Shown: in pieces, positions 24,544-33,461 of the stretch
Position numbering within the stretch: the stretch's first letter is position 1
Layout of the letters: each line of letters begins with the position of its first letter
Source of the DNA: Azospirillum tabaci
GTDB lineage: Bacteria > Pseudomonadota > Alphaproteobacteria > Azospirillales > Azospirillaceae
Direction of reading: 5' to 3'
Assembly (NCBI RefSeq): GCF_014596085.1
Contig: NZ_JACCJY010000046.1
Coordinates: 1 to 39,052, forward strand
Length of the DNA stretch: 39,052 nt
Program-made: the position numbers and the translations under genes
The notes under the pieces: generated by a model
The model's database searches: none
Told to the model about the DNA's origin: nothing
Seen by the model: the letters and a program-made list of their open reading frames with translations, nothing else

Positions 24544-24566
24544 GAGTCCCGCCTTCCGCACCGCTG

Positions 24567-24588
24567 TTTTAGATCGTATGATCTAAAA
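24567..24588. promoter_or_regulatory. Palindromic operator, probably bound by the adjacent TetR protein
   Basis: TTTTAGATC (24567-24575), four bases GTAT, then GATCTAAAA (24580-24588): a perfect 9-bp inverted repeat. It is strikingly AT-rich in this GC-rich genome and ends 23 bases upstream of the tetR start. Length and symmetry match TetR-family operators. It may also overlap the promoter of the tetR-MFS unit. Confidence 0.8.
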
Positions 24589-24667
24589 TACGCCGGGTGA
24601 CGGGGTGGTCAAGGATCTTCGCCGTCGTGCGAACGCAGCCCTGCCTTGCGCCGCCTCCGCCGTGCCG

Positions 24668-26038
24668 CTAGTCCAAGGGCTTCAGCTCGCCCAGCAGGGT
24701 CGGCAGCAGTTCGGCCACCGTGGGGTGGATGTGGACGGCGCGTTGCAGGGTGGGGTAGGGCGCCTTGGCGTACATCATGTCCAGCACGCCGTGGATGGCC
24801 TCGTCGCCGCCGGGACCGAGGATGGCGGCGCCCAGGATTTCCCGGCTGTCGGCGTCGACGACGATCCGCATGAAGCCCTGCGTCTCGCCCTTTTCGACCG
24901 CGCGCCCGACGCGCGTCATCGGCCGCATGCCGACCAGCGCGCGCCGGCCGGAGCGGCGGACCGCCTCGTCGGTCATGCCGACGCGGGCGAGCGGCGGGTC
25001 GGTGTAGAGCGCGTAGGCCTGGATGCGGTCGTCCACGCTGCGCGGGTCGCCGTCGAGCAGGTTCGCCGCGACGATCTCGAAGTCGTTGTAGGCGGTGTGG
25101 GTGAAGGCGCCGCGCCCGTTGCAGTCGCCCATCGCCCAGATGCCCGGCACGTTGGTGCGCAGCGTGTCATCCACCGTGATGGTGCCGCGGGAGTCGGTCG
25201 CCACCCCGGCCCGGTCGAGGCCGAGGTCGTCGGTGTTGGGCACGCGCCCCACCGCCAGCAGCGCGTGGCTTCCCACCACCGACGGCGCGCCGGAGGCGCA
25301 GGTCACGCCCACCTCCACGCCGTCGTCGTGGGGGGCGAAGCGGATGCAGTCGGCCGACAGGCGGACCGTCACCCCTTCCGCCTCCAACAGGTCGCGGATC
25401 GCGGCGGAAACGTCGGGGTCCTCGCGCGGGATCAGCCGGTCGCTCTTCTCCACGACGGTCACCTCGGCGCCGAAACGGCGGAACATCTGCGCGAATTCCA
25501 GGCCGATGTAGCTGCCGCCGACCACCACCAGATGCCGCGGCACCTGGTCCAGGTCGAGGATCGTGCCGCTGGTCAGGATGCCGACGTCGCGCACCCCCGG
25601 CATGTCCGGGACCGCGGCGCGGGCGCCGACATTGATGAAGATGCGCTCCGCTGTCAGCAATTCGTCGCCGACGCGCACGCTGTTGGGGGATTCGAAGCGG
25701 GCATGGCCCTGCAGCACCCGGCAGCCGGGCATACCGCGCAGCCAGCGTTCGACATTCTGGCGCGACCGGCCGGAAACGGCGTCCTTGCGCGCCTTGACCT
25801 TTGCCATGTCGACGCGCACCGGGCCGTCGAGCGCCACGCCGTACTCGGCGGCCCGCTGCGCCATCCGGGCCACGCGGGCGCTGGCGATCAACGTCTTGGT
25901 CGGGGTGCAGCCGGTGTTGACGCAGGTGCCGCCGAACAGCTTGCGTTCGACGACCGCCACGGTCATGCCGGTGGCGGTGAGGCGCCCGGCCAGCGGTGGC
26001 CCGGCCTGGCCGGCTCCGATGATGATGGCGTCGACCAT
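24668..26038 (-). CDS. FAD-dependent pyridine nucleotide-disulfide oxidoreductase (mercuric-reductase-like)
   Basis: A 456-aa class I flavoprotein disulfide reductase. It has FAD-binding AIIIGAGQAGPPLA (4-17), the redox pair Cys39/Cys44 in GGTCVNTGCTPTK, NAD(P)-binding VVVGGSYIGLEFAQ, second FAD motif IWAMGDCNGRGAFTH, and a C-terminal dimer interface with HIHPTVAELLPTL that supplies the active-site His/Glu pair. It resembles mercuric reductase but lacks the N-terminal HMA domain and the C-terminal vicinal cysteines that bind Hg(II). A mercury function is therefore unlikely and a generic thiol/disulfide or quinone-type role is more plausible. The ATG at 26038 has AGGAG 7 bases upstream. It lies 124 bases upstream of tetR in the same direction. 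Confidence 0.9.
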   Translation of the reverse strand: MVDAIIIGAGQAGPPLAGRLTATGMTVAVVERKLFGGTCVNTGCTPTKTLIASARVARMAQRAAEYGVALDGPVRVDMAKVKARKDAVSGRSRQNVERWLRGMPGCRVLQGHARFESPNSVRVGDELLTAERIFINVGARAAVPDMPGVRDVGILTSGTILDLDQVPRHLVVVGGSYIGLEFAQMFRRFGAEVTVVEKSDRLIPREDPDVSAAIRDLLEAEGVTVRLSADCIRFAPHDDGVEVGVTCASGAPSVVGSHALLAVGRVPNTDDLGLDRAGVATDSRGTITVDDTLRTNVPGIWAMGDCNGRGAFTHTAYNDFEIVAANLLDGDPRSVDDRIQAYALYTDPPLARVGMTDEAVRRSGRRALVGMRPMTRVGRAVEKGETQGFMRIVVDADSREILGAAILGPGGDEAIHGVLDMMYAKAPYPTLQRAVHIHPTVAELLPTLLGELKPLD

Positions 26039-26227
26039 GGCGCGCTCCTGCAGCCGGACCTGGGTGTCGGTGACCGTCGTCGGCCGGACGCTGCCGCCGG
26101 CGCCGATCGGGCCGGAAGCAAAGCTAAGTGGGGTCGGCGGCCGGTCAAGACCGGACAATCCGTCGGCGGAGTGCCCCTCGGCGGCGGAATGCCGCTACCA
26201 TGGGCGCCGAAGGGGAGAGGCCAATCC
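26039..26227. promoter_or_regulatory. Divergent intergenic region, reductase / signalling operon
   Basis: These 189 bases separate the minus-strand oxidoreductase from the plus-strand 1681-aa kinase gene and should carry both promoters. A small inverted repeat, CCGGTC-AAGA-CCGG, lies near 26140. A ribosome site GGGGAGAGG is found at 26212-26220, 7 bases before the ATG at 26228. No clear -35/-10 pair is visible. Confidence 0.4.
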
Positions 26228-29200
26228 ATGGAATTCTGCGTCGATCACCTGATGGAAGCCGGTTCCGGCGGCCGCGTCCTGGACAGCGACGGGGAAAGCC
26301 GGCTGCTGCGCTTGACCCGGCCCGACCAGCCTTTTCCCATCCTCGCCCGCATGGCCGCGGCGCGTCCGGGCGATCCGGGCGGGCCGAGCGAACCGGCGGG
26401 ACGGTCCGACGCCGCGCTCGACCGGCTGCGGCGGGAGCACGCCTTGTCCCGCCGGCTCGATCCCGCCTGGGCGGTCAAGCCGCTCGACCTTCTGCAGCAT
26501 GGCATGGTCCCGGTTCTGACCCTCGCCGATCCGGGCGGACAGCCGCTCTCGGCGCTGCCCGTGCCGGCGATGCCCTTCCGCCAGCGGCTCGCGCTGGCGC
26601 TCCGCATCGCGGAGGCGGTGGCGCAGCTGCATCGCCGCGGCCTGCTGCACGGCGATCTGCGGCCGTTCAACCTGCTGGTCGACGATGAGGGAACGGTGCG
26701 CCTGACCGGCTTCGGCCGGGCCTGCTCCGTACCGGCGCCGCCCCTCCACGCCGCCGAGCGTCCGGACGCGCTTCTGCCCTACATGGCACCCGAACAGTCA
26801 GGGCGGACGGGCCGGCCGGTCGACCGCCGCAGCGACCTCTACGCGCTTGGCGTCACGCTCTACGAGGTGTTCACCGGCGCGCTTCCCTTTGTCGCCTGCG
26901 ATCCGATGGGATGGATCCACAGCCACCTCGCGCGGGCGCCGGTCCCGCCGGCTCACCACGCGCCCGACCTCCCCACGGTCATCGCCGACATCCTGCTGCG
27001 GCTGCTGGCCAAGATGGCGGAGGACCGTTACCAGACCGCCGACGGCCTCGTCCGCGACCTTGCCCAGACCCTCCGGCTTTGGGACATGGAGGGCCGCGTC
27101 CTCCCCTTTCCGGTCGGTCGGCGCGATCTGCCGGAGGGGTTGGTCCCGGCGCCGGGCCTCTATGGGCGGGACGAGCCGACGGCCGTCCTAGAGGCCGCCT
27201 TCGAGCGGGTGGCCGCCCGCGGCCGGATGGGCATCGTCCTGATCGCCGGTCGGTCGGGCGTCGGCAAGTCGGCGATCGTCCGGGCGCTGGAGGAGCGTGT
27301 GGTGCCGCCGCAGGGCCTGTTCGCCGGCGGCAAGGTCGACCAGGGCGAGCGCGACCTTCCCTATGCCAGCCTGGCGGAAGCCTTTCGCGGGCTGGTCAGC
27401 CGCTTTCTGGCGCTGCCGGCCCCGCATCGCGACCACTGGCGCCGTGCCCTGGCCGAGGCGGTGGGCGAGGGCGGTGCCCTGATGACCGCGCTGATCCCGA
27501 ATCTCGCCCTGCTGATCGGCGATCAGCCCGCCGTTCCGCCCTTGCCGCCGCGTGAGGCCCAGAACCGCTTCGACCTGCTGTTCCGGCGGGTGCTGCGGAC
27601 CTTCGCACGGCCCGACCATCCCCTGGTCCTGTTCCTTGACGACCTGCATTGGCTGGACCGCGCGACGCTGGACCTGCTCGACCGGCTGGTTGCCGACGGG
27701 GGCGTGGACCATCTGCTGCTGGTCGGCGCCTATCGAGGCGACGAGGTCGGAGGCGGCCACCCGCTGGAGGCGCTGATGCGCCGGATTCAAGCGGCCGGCG
27801 ACGCGATCGATTGTGAGCGGATCGCGCTGGGGCCGCTGTCCCCTGACGATCTGCGTCGCATGATCGCCGACAGTCTGGACCGCAAGCCCGGCGAGGTGGC
27901 GCCGCTCGCCGCTCGCCTGCAGGAGCGGACCGGCGGCAACGCCTTCTTCGCGGTCCAGTTCCTGACCGCGCTGGAACGCTCCGGGCACCTGTGGTTCGAC
28001 CGCGACGCCAGGCGCTGGGACTGGGACCTTGCGGCGGTGGAGCAGGCGCCGGCGGGCGCCGGCATCGCCACGCTGATGAACGAGCGGCTGGCCCGCTTTC
28101 CGGTGCTGGCGCGCGACCTGCTGTTCCGCCACGCCGCGCTCGGCGCCGCCGTCCGGCTGTCCACCCTGGCCCTCGCCGCCGGCCTGACGGAGGAGGAAGC
28201 CGCGCGTCACCTGGAGCCGGTGCTGGCCGAGGGGCTGATCCTGCGCACCGAGGACGGAGTCCGCTTCCTCCACGATCGGGTGCAGGAAGGAGCCTACGCG
28301 CTGGTGCCGGAGGACACGCGCGGCACGCTCCACCTCGACATCGCCCGCGCGTTGCACCGCGGCTTCGCGGCCGACCTGACGGGGGAGCGGCTGTTCGTTC
28401 TGGTCGGCCAGTATGACCGCTGCCTTCCCCTGATACGGGACGGGCGGGAGCGGGCGGAGGTGGCGGCGCTCCATCTCGCCGCCGGCCATCAGGCCAAGGC
28501 CGCCAGCGCCCACGACTCGGCGTCGGCCTACGCGCTGGGCGGTCTGCGTCTGCTGGAAGGCGGCGGGAACGGGCGGCACCGGCTGGCCTTCGCGCTGGAG
28601 CATCTCCAGGCTGAATGCGAGTTCCTCCGCGGCGATCTGCAACAGGCGGAGCGGCGCCTGCTCGTCCTCGCCGGTCGGGCCGAGCGTCCGGCGGACCGCG
28701 CCGCGATCACGGCGCTGCTCGTCACCGTCTTCACCGCGATCGACCGCAGCGATCGCGCCATCGAGTCCTGTCTGGCCTATCTGCGGGGGGTCGGGATCGA
28801 TTGGCTCGCCCATCCGCCGGCTGCTTTGGCTCACGAGGAGTATGAGCGGCTGCGGGCGGCCATCGGCGACCGGCCCATCGCGTCGCTGGCGACGCTGTCC
28901 GCCGTCGCCGATCCCGACAGCCGGGCGACGCTGGACGTGCTGGCCGCCGCGCTGCCGCCCGCCTTCTTCAGCGACCGCAACCTCGTCTGCCTGATCCTGT
29001 GCCGGATGGCCAACCTGACCCTTCAAAGCGGGCGAAGCGACGCGTCCGCCCTGGGCTTCGCCTATCTCGGCATGATGGCCGGCCCGTGTTTCGGCGATTA
29101 CGCCGCCGGCTACGACTTCGGCCGCCTCGGTTACGATCTGGCGGAGCGGCAGGGGCCGACGCGCTACCGGGCGCGGGTGCTGATGACCTTCGCCTATCAC

Positions 29201-31273
29201 GTCGTCCCGTGGACGCGCGACATTCGCAGCGAGCGCGCCTTGCTGCTGCGCGCCTTCGAGGAGGCGCGGGAGGCGGGCGACGTCACCTACGGCGGTTTCA
29301 CCAGCGTCACCCTCGTCACCAGCATGCTGGCGTCGGGCGATCCGCTGGCGACGGTCCAGCGCACGGCAGAGGCGCGTCTCGCCTATGTCCGGCAGGTGAG
29401 GTTCGGGCTCTGCGCCGATATCCTGACCACCCAGCTCCAACTGCTGCGCGCCTTGCGCGGGCAGACCGATGCGATCGGCGGCTTCGACGGGCAGGGCTTT
29501 GACAACGCCGCTTTCGAGGCGCGGCTGCTGGCCAATCCCAGCCTGGACATCGCCACCTGCTGGCACTGGATCCGCACCCTCCAGCTCCGTTGCATCGCCG
29601 GTGAGATGACAGCGGCGGTCGAGGCGGCGGAGCGGGCGGAAGGGCTTTTGTGGACCACGTCGGGCCATTGGGAGATGGCCGAGTTCCACTTCCACGCCGC
29701 CCTGGCCCGGGCCGGGGCGATGGACGACGCCCCCCCGGACCATCGCGCCCGTCATGCCGCGGCGCTCGACCGGCATCTCGGCCAGCTGCGCGATTGGGCG
29801 GGCCACGGCCCCGACAGCTTCGACGCCCGCTTCGCCCTGGCCGATGCGGAGGCGGCGAGGACCCAGGGGCGGACGGAGGACGCGATGCGCGGCTACGACC
29901 GCGCGGTTCAGGCGGCCCGGCGCAGCGCGCTGCCGCATGTAGAGGCGCTGGCCCATGAATGCGCCGCCGGCTTCTACCGCCGGCTGGGGGTGGCGACGCT
30001 GGAGCGCGCCTGCATTCGCGACGCGGCCGAGGGTTATGCGCGGTGGGGAGCCACCGCCAAGGTTGGGCAGCTTGCCCGGCGCTACCCCACCCTCGCTCTG
30101 GAAACCGTCGAGCCGGCCCCGCCGGAGGCCCCGCGGGGCTTCGACGGCATTGATCCGGCGGCGCTTCTCGGGACGCTGCGCGCGGTGTCCGACCAAGCGA
30201 GCGTGGAGCAGCTCATCACCGGCCTGCTGACGCTGGTCCTGGAGCATGCCGGCGCCAGCCGCGGCATGCTGATCCTCGCCCGCGGCGAAGGGTTGCGGGT
30301 GGAGGCGGAAGCGACGACCGGGCTCTATGGCGTGTCGGTCCGGCTGGTCCGCGAGGATGCCGAGCGCATCCCGCTGCCCCACGCCATCGTCCACGGCGCG
30401 ATCCGCGACCAGGAGGCGGTGATCGTCGACGACACCCGGGCGGGCGGTCTCTTCTCCGCCGATCCCTACGTCCGCCAGACGGACGCGCGCTCCATCCTGT
30501 GCATGCCGCTGGTCCGCCGCCGCCGCGTCGTCGGGCTGCTGCATCTGGAGAATGCGCTGGCCACCCACGCCTTCACGCCGCAGCGGGTCAACATCCTGAC
30601 GCTTCTCGGGGCTCAGGCCGCGGCGGCGCTGGAGACTGCGACGCTGGACGAGAAGGAGGCGCTGCTGAAGGAGATCCACCACCGGGTGAAGAACAACCTG
30701 CAACTCGTCACCAGCCTTCTCAACCTCCAGGCCCGCCGCGTCGAGGACGAGGCGGTCGCCGCCCTGTTCGCCGACAGCCGCGATCGCGTGCGGTCGATGG
30801 CACTGGTGCACGAGAACCTCTACCGTCTCGGCAATTTCGCCCGCGTGCCGATGCGCGAGCATCTGGAGTCGGTGTGCGCCCATCTGCTGCGCGCCTATTC
30901 CCGGCAGGCCGGCGCGGTGCGGCTGGCGACCGCCGTGGACGATCTGCAACTCGACCTCGACCGCGCGGTGCCCTGCGGACTGATCGTCAACGAGCTGGTC
31001 TCAAACGCCTTGAAGCACGCCTTTCCGGAGGGGCGGGGCGGGGTGCTGAGCGTGGCCCTGGCGGTGGAGGGGCGGGACTGCCGGCTGTCCGTTCGCGACG
31101 ACGGCGTGGGCTTGCCCGGTGGTTATGATCCCGATAGGATGGACACGCTCGGCTTCCAACTGATTGCGGACTTGACGGCTCAGTTGCACGGTTCCTTGGA
31201 ATACAACCCCAGCACAGGAACAGAATTCATCGTTGCCTTTCCCTTGAGAGGGCGCATTCGGGGACATGAATGA
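26228..31273 (+). CDS. Ser/Thr-kinase-like, AAA-ATPase, GAF, sensor histidine kinase multidomain protein
   Basis: A 1681-aa signalling protein. Residues about 60-290 form a protein-kinase-like domain with HGDLRPFNLL (His141) and GFG (161) in place of HRD and DFG; the missing metal-binding Asp suggests a pseudokinase, a substitution I recall as common in this family. An ATPase domain follows with Walker A GRSGVGKSA (Lys347) and Walker B LVLFLDDLHWLD (Asp471), then a long alpha-helical TPR-like region (about 720-1290). Next come a GAF domain (about 1320-1470), a HisKA_2 dimerisation domain with the phospho-acceptor His in KEIHHRVKNN (1484/1485), and an HATPase domain (NELVSNALKHAF, DDGVGLP). 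The frame is open upstream to 24605, but the ATG at 26228 with GGGGAGAGG 7 bases away is the true start; earlier sequence shadows the reductase. Its stop overlaps the next gene by ATGA. The closest well-known layout is the cyanobacterial HstK type. Confidence 0.92.
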   Translation: MEFCVDHLMEAGSGGRVLDSDGESRLLRLTRPDQPFPILARMAAARPGDPGGPSEPAGRSDAALDRLRREHALSRRLDPAWAVKPLDLLQHGMVPVLTLADPGGQPLSALPVPAMPFRQRLALALRIAEAVAQLHRRGLLHGDLRPFNLLVDDEGTVRLTGFGRACSVPAPPLHAAERPDALLPYMAPEQSGRTGRPVDRRSDLYALGVTLYEVFTGALPFVACDPMGWIHSHLARAPVPPAHHAPDLPTVIADILLRLLAKMAEDRYQTADGLVRDLAQTLRLWDMEGRVLPFPVGRRDLPEGLVPAPGLYGRDEPTAVLEAAFERVAARGRMGIVLIAGRSGVGKSAIVRALEERVVPPQGLFAGGKVDQGERDLPYASLAEAFRGLVSRFLALPAPHRDHWRRALAEAVGEGGALMTALIPNLALLIGDQPAVPPLPPREAQNRFDLLFRRVLRTFARPDHPLVLFLDDLHWLDRATLDLLDRLVADGGVDHLLLVGAYRGDEVGGGHPLEALMRRIQAAGDAIDCERIALGPLSPDDLRRMIADSLDRKPGEVAPLAARLQERTGGNAFFAVQFLTALERSGHLWFDRDARRWDWDLAAVEQAPAGAGIATLMNERLARFPVLARDLLFRHAALGAAVRLSTLALAAGLTEEEAARHLEPVLAEGLILRTEDGVRFLHDRVQEGAYALVPEDTRGTLHLDIARALHRGFAADLTGERLFVLVGQYDRCLPLIRDGRERAEVAALHLAAGHQAKAASAHDSASAYALGGLRLLEGGGNGRHRLAFALEHLQAECEFLRGDLQQAERRLLVLAGRAERPADRAAITALLVTVFTAIDRSDRAIESCLAYLRGVGIDWLAHPPAALAHEEYERLRAAIGDRPIASLATLSAVADPDSRATLDVLAAALPPAFFSDRNLVCLILCRMANLTLQSGRSDASALGFAYLGMMAGPCFGDYAAGYDFGRLGYDLAERQGPTRYRARVLMTFAYHVVPWTRDIRSERALLLRAFEEAREAGDVTYGGFTSVTLVTSMLASGDPLATVQRTAEARLAYVRQVRFGLCADILTTQLQLLRALRGQTDAIGGFDGQGFDNAAFEARLLANPSLDIATCWHWIRTLQLRCIAGEMTAAVEAAERAEGLLWTTSGHWEMAEFHFHAALARAGAMDDAPPDHRARHAAALDRHLGQLRDWAGHGPDSFDARFALADAEAARTQGRTEDAMRGYDRAVQAARRSALPHVEALAHECAAGFYRRLGVATLERACIRDAAEGYARWGATAKVGQLARRYPTLALETVEPAPPEAPRGFDGIDPAALLGTLRAVSDQASVEQLITGLLTLVLEHAGASRGMLILARGEGLRVEAEATTGLYGVSVRLVREDAERIPLPHAIVHGAIRDQEAVIVDDTRAGGLFSADPYVRQTDARSILCMPLVRRRRVVGLLHLENALATHAFTPQRVNILTLLGAQAAAALETATLDEKEALLKEIHHRVKNNLQLVTSLLNLQARRVEDEAVAALFADSRDRVRSMALVHENLYRLGNFARVPMREHLESVCAHLLRAYSRQAGAVRLATAVDDLQLDLDRAVPCGLIVNELVSNALKHAFPEGRGGVLSVALAVEGRDCRLSVRDDGVGLPGGYDPDRMDTLGFQLIADLTAQLHGSLEYNPSTGTEFIVAFPLRGRIRGHE

Positions 31274-32814
31274 TCGCGGCTCGTATCCTGATCGTTGAAG
31301 ACGACCGTATCGTCGCGCGTGATATTCAGCATCAGGTTTCCCGAATGGGTCATGTCGTGGTCGGCCTGTCGGCCAGCGGCGAGGAGGCGGTGCGGCTGGC
31401 CGGCAGCCATCAGCCCGACCTGGTCCTGATGGACATCCGTCTGGAAGGGGAGATGGACGGGATCGAGGCGGCGCGCCGGATCCGCGACGCGCAGCGCATC
31501 CCCGTCGTCTTTCTCACCGCTTACGCCAACGACGACGTCGTGCAGCGCGCCAGCCTGACGGAGCCCTTCGGGTATCTGTTGAAGCCGCTCGAAGAGCCGC
31601 AGATGCGCACCGTCATTCAGATGGCGCTCTACAAGCAGGCCAGCGATGCCAAGCTGCGGATGAGCGAACGGCGCTACGCCGCCACGCTCGCGAGCATTCG
31701 CGACGGCGTGATCCTGTGCGACCGCGACGGTCGCGTCGATTTCATGAACCGGGTCGCGGAAGCGATGACCGGCTGGACGGCGGCGGAAGCGGCCGGGCGG
31801 CCGCTCACCGCCGTCTTCGTCGCCGTGGATGAGGAAACGCTGGAGCCGCAGGAGGATTTCTCCGCTCTCGTCCGACGCAGCGGTGCCCTCGCTCCGCCGG
31901 AACGGCTGTCCCGCCTTCTGCCCCGCGGCGAAGCGGGCGAGTCGACTCGGACTGAGTTGACTGGGACCGAATTGACCGGAATCGTGGTGGAGGAGCGCTG
32001 CTCCGCCATCATCGACGACCGCGGGGAGGTCGCCGGCGCCATCCTGGTGTTCAGCGACCTGACGCAGCGCCGCCAGATAGCCGAGACCTTGCGCAAGGCC
32101 CAAACCGACCTCGCCCGGATCAGCCGACTCACCATGATGGGGGAACTGGCCGCCGCCGTCGCGCACGAGGTCAACCAGCCGCTGATGGCGATCATCACCA
32201 ACGCCGGCACCTGCCTTCAGCGCCTGTCGCAGCCGGAACCCGACCTCGGCAAGACCCGCGCCGTGGCGGAGCGGATCGTGCGCGACGCCCAGCGGGCCGG
32301 CGACGTGGTCCGCAGCATTCACGCGCTGGCGCGGCGGACCCCGGCCGATCCGGGATGGGTCGACGTGAACGCCCTGGTGGTCGAGACGCTGGCGCTGGTC
32401 CGGGCCGAGCTGCGCCGAGCCCGGATCGCGTTGGAAACCGACCTCCAGGCGGGCCCGTCCCGGGTCCACGGCGACCGGGTGCAGTTGCAGCAGCTCGTCC
32501 TCAATCTGGTGATGAACGCCATCGAAGCGATGGCCGCCCCGGATCTGCCGCTGCGGCGCCTGCGCATCGTCACCGCCAGCGGCGACGGCGGGATCAGCGT
32601 CCGCGTCGAGGACAGCGGGCCGGGCATCGCGGAATCCGATCCGGATGTCCTTTTCCGCGCCTTCTACACCACCAAGCCCAGTGGGCTGGGCATGGGGCTG
32701 TCGATCAGCCGGTCCATCGTGGAGTTGCATGGCGGTCGGCTGACCGCGACCCCTGGAACGCCTTGCGGGAGCGTGTTCGAATTCGTACTCCCGCCGTCGC
32801 CCGGAGAGACGTGA
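31270..32814 (+). CDS. Histidine kinase with N-terminal receiver and PAS domains
   Basis: A 514-aa soluble protein: receiver domain (1-125) with acidic Asp11/Asp12, acceptor Asp55 in LVLMDIRL, Thr in FLTAYAND and Lys in LLKPLEE; PAS domain (about 130-275) with DGVILCDRDG; HisKA with His299 in AAVAHEVNQPL; and HATPase with NLVMNAIEAM, EDSGPGI and GLGMGLSISRSIVE. The REC-PAS-HK order fits a phosphorelay intermediate that could receive phosphate from the upstream HisKA_2 kinase and pass it to the downstream FixJ-type regulator. A short repeat (TELTGTELTG, about 231-240) lies in the PAS domain. The start overlaps the upstream stop (ATGA) and its stop overlaps the next start (TGATG). Confidence 0.93.
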   Translation: MIAARILIVEDDRIVARDIQHQVSRMGHVVVGLSASGEEAVRLAGSHQPDLVLMDIRLEGEMDGIEAARRIRDAQRIPVVFLTAYANDDVVQRASLTEPFGYLLKPLEEPQMRTVIQMALYKQASDAKLRMSERRYAATLASIRDGVILCDRDGRVDFMNRVAEAMTGWTAAEAAGRPLTAVFVAVDEETLEPQEDFSALVRRSGALAPPERLSRLLPRGEAGESTRTELTGTELTGIVVEERCSAIIDDRGEVAGAILVFSDLTQRRQIAETLRKAQTDLARISRLTMMGELAAAVAHEVNQPLMAIITNAGTCLQRLSQPEPDLGKTRAVAERIVRDAQRAGDVVRSIHALARRTPADPGWVDVNALVVETLALVRAELRRARIALETDLQAGPSRVHGDRVQLQQLVLNLVMNAIEAMAAPDLPLRRLRIVTASGDGGISVRVEDSGPGIAESDPDVLFRAFYTTKPSGLGMGLSISRSIVELHGGRLTATPGTPCGSVFEFVLPPSPGET

Positions 32815-33461
32815 TGGGAATGGGGATGGCGAGCAAGGCCGCCGAGGCAACGGTGACCGTGGTGGTCATCGACGACGACGAAGCCGTCCGTGAAGCGCTG
32901 GAAGGGCTGCTCGACTCCGTCGGGCTGCCGGTGAGGAGCTTTGGCTCGGTGCAGCAGTACGTCGACCAGAAACCGGCCATCGACGTCGGCTGCATGGTGC
33001 TGGACGTGCGGTTGCCGGGGCGCAGCGGGCTGGATTTCCAGGCGGAACTGGCGCGGTGCGGCAACAGTCTTCCGGTGATCTTCATCAGCGGTCATGGCGA
33101 CGTTGCGATGTCGGTCCGCGCGATGAAGGCGGGAGCCTTCGAGTTCCTGACCAAGCCGGTCCACCACCAGCACCTGCTGGACGCCATCCACGCCGCCATC
33201 GCTCAGCACGGCGAGCGGCGTGACCAGGAGCGCAGCCTCGTCGTTCAGCGCGCCCGCTTCGACACGCTGACCGTGCGCGAACGCGAGGTCGCGATGATGG
33301 TGGTGTCCGGCCTGCGCAACAAACAGATCGCCGGTGACCTGGACCTCAGCGAGGCGACGGTGAAGCTGCACCGTGGTCAGGCCATGCGCAAGATGGGGGT
33401 GCGGTCGGTGGTGGATCTGGTGCGCATCGTCGACAGCCTGATGCCCGACCACGCCCAATGA
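32814..33461 (+). CDS. FixJ/NarL-type response regulator (REC-LuxR HTH)
   Basis: A 215-aa transcription regulator. The receiver domain (about 14-130) has VVVIDDDEAVREAL, acceptor Asp64 in MVLDVRLPG, FISGHGDVAMSVRAMKAGAFEFLTKP, the FixJ-subfamily pattern, and Lys in the TKP motif. The LuxR-type helix-turn-helix (about 150-200) has LTVREREVAMMVVSGLRNKQIAGDL and EATVKLHRGQAMRKM. The ATG at 32814 overlaps the kinase stop by one base with GGAGAG 5 bases upstream; a GTG one codon earlier is possible. It is the last gene of the three-gene signalling operon and its probable output. Targets are unknown; the adjacent giant surface protein gene is one candidate. Confidence 0.93.
   Translation: MGMGMASKAAEATVTVVVIDDDEAVREALEGLLDSVGLPVRSFGSVQQYVDQKPAIDVGCMVLDVRLPGRSGLDFQAELARCGNSLPVIFISGHGDVAMSVRAMKAGAFEFLTKPVHHQHLLDAIHAAIAQHGERRDQERSLVVQRARFDTLTVREREVAMMVVSGLRNKQIAGDLDLSEATVKLHRGQAMRKMGVRSVVDLVRIVDSLMPDHAQ

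Noticed and set aside
24668..26038. Annotation as mercuric reductase merA and a mercury-resistance locus.
   Set aside because: No HMA domain, no C-terminal cysteine pair, no MerR or mer transport genes nearby; the regulator is TetR type.
24605..26227. Upstream extension of the 1681-aa kinase frame by 541 codons.
   Set aside because: It runs antisense through the flavoprotein gene and lacks conservation; a good ribosome site precedes ATG 26228.
27188..30949. 1253-codon minus-strand open frame inside the large kinase gene.
   Set aside because: Typical long antisense frame in high-GC DNA. It is rich in Arg/Gly/Gln with no motifs, while the sense strand holds clear ATPase and kinase motifs.
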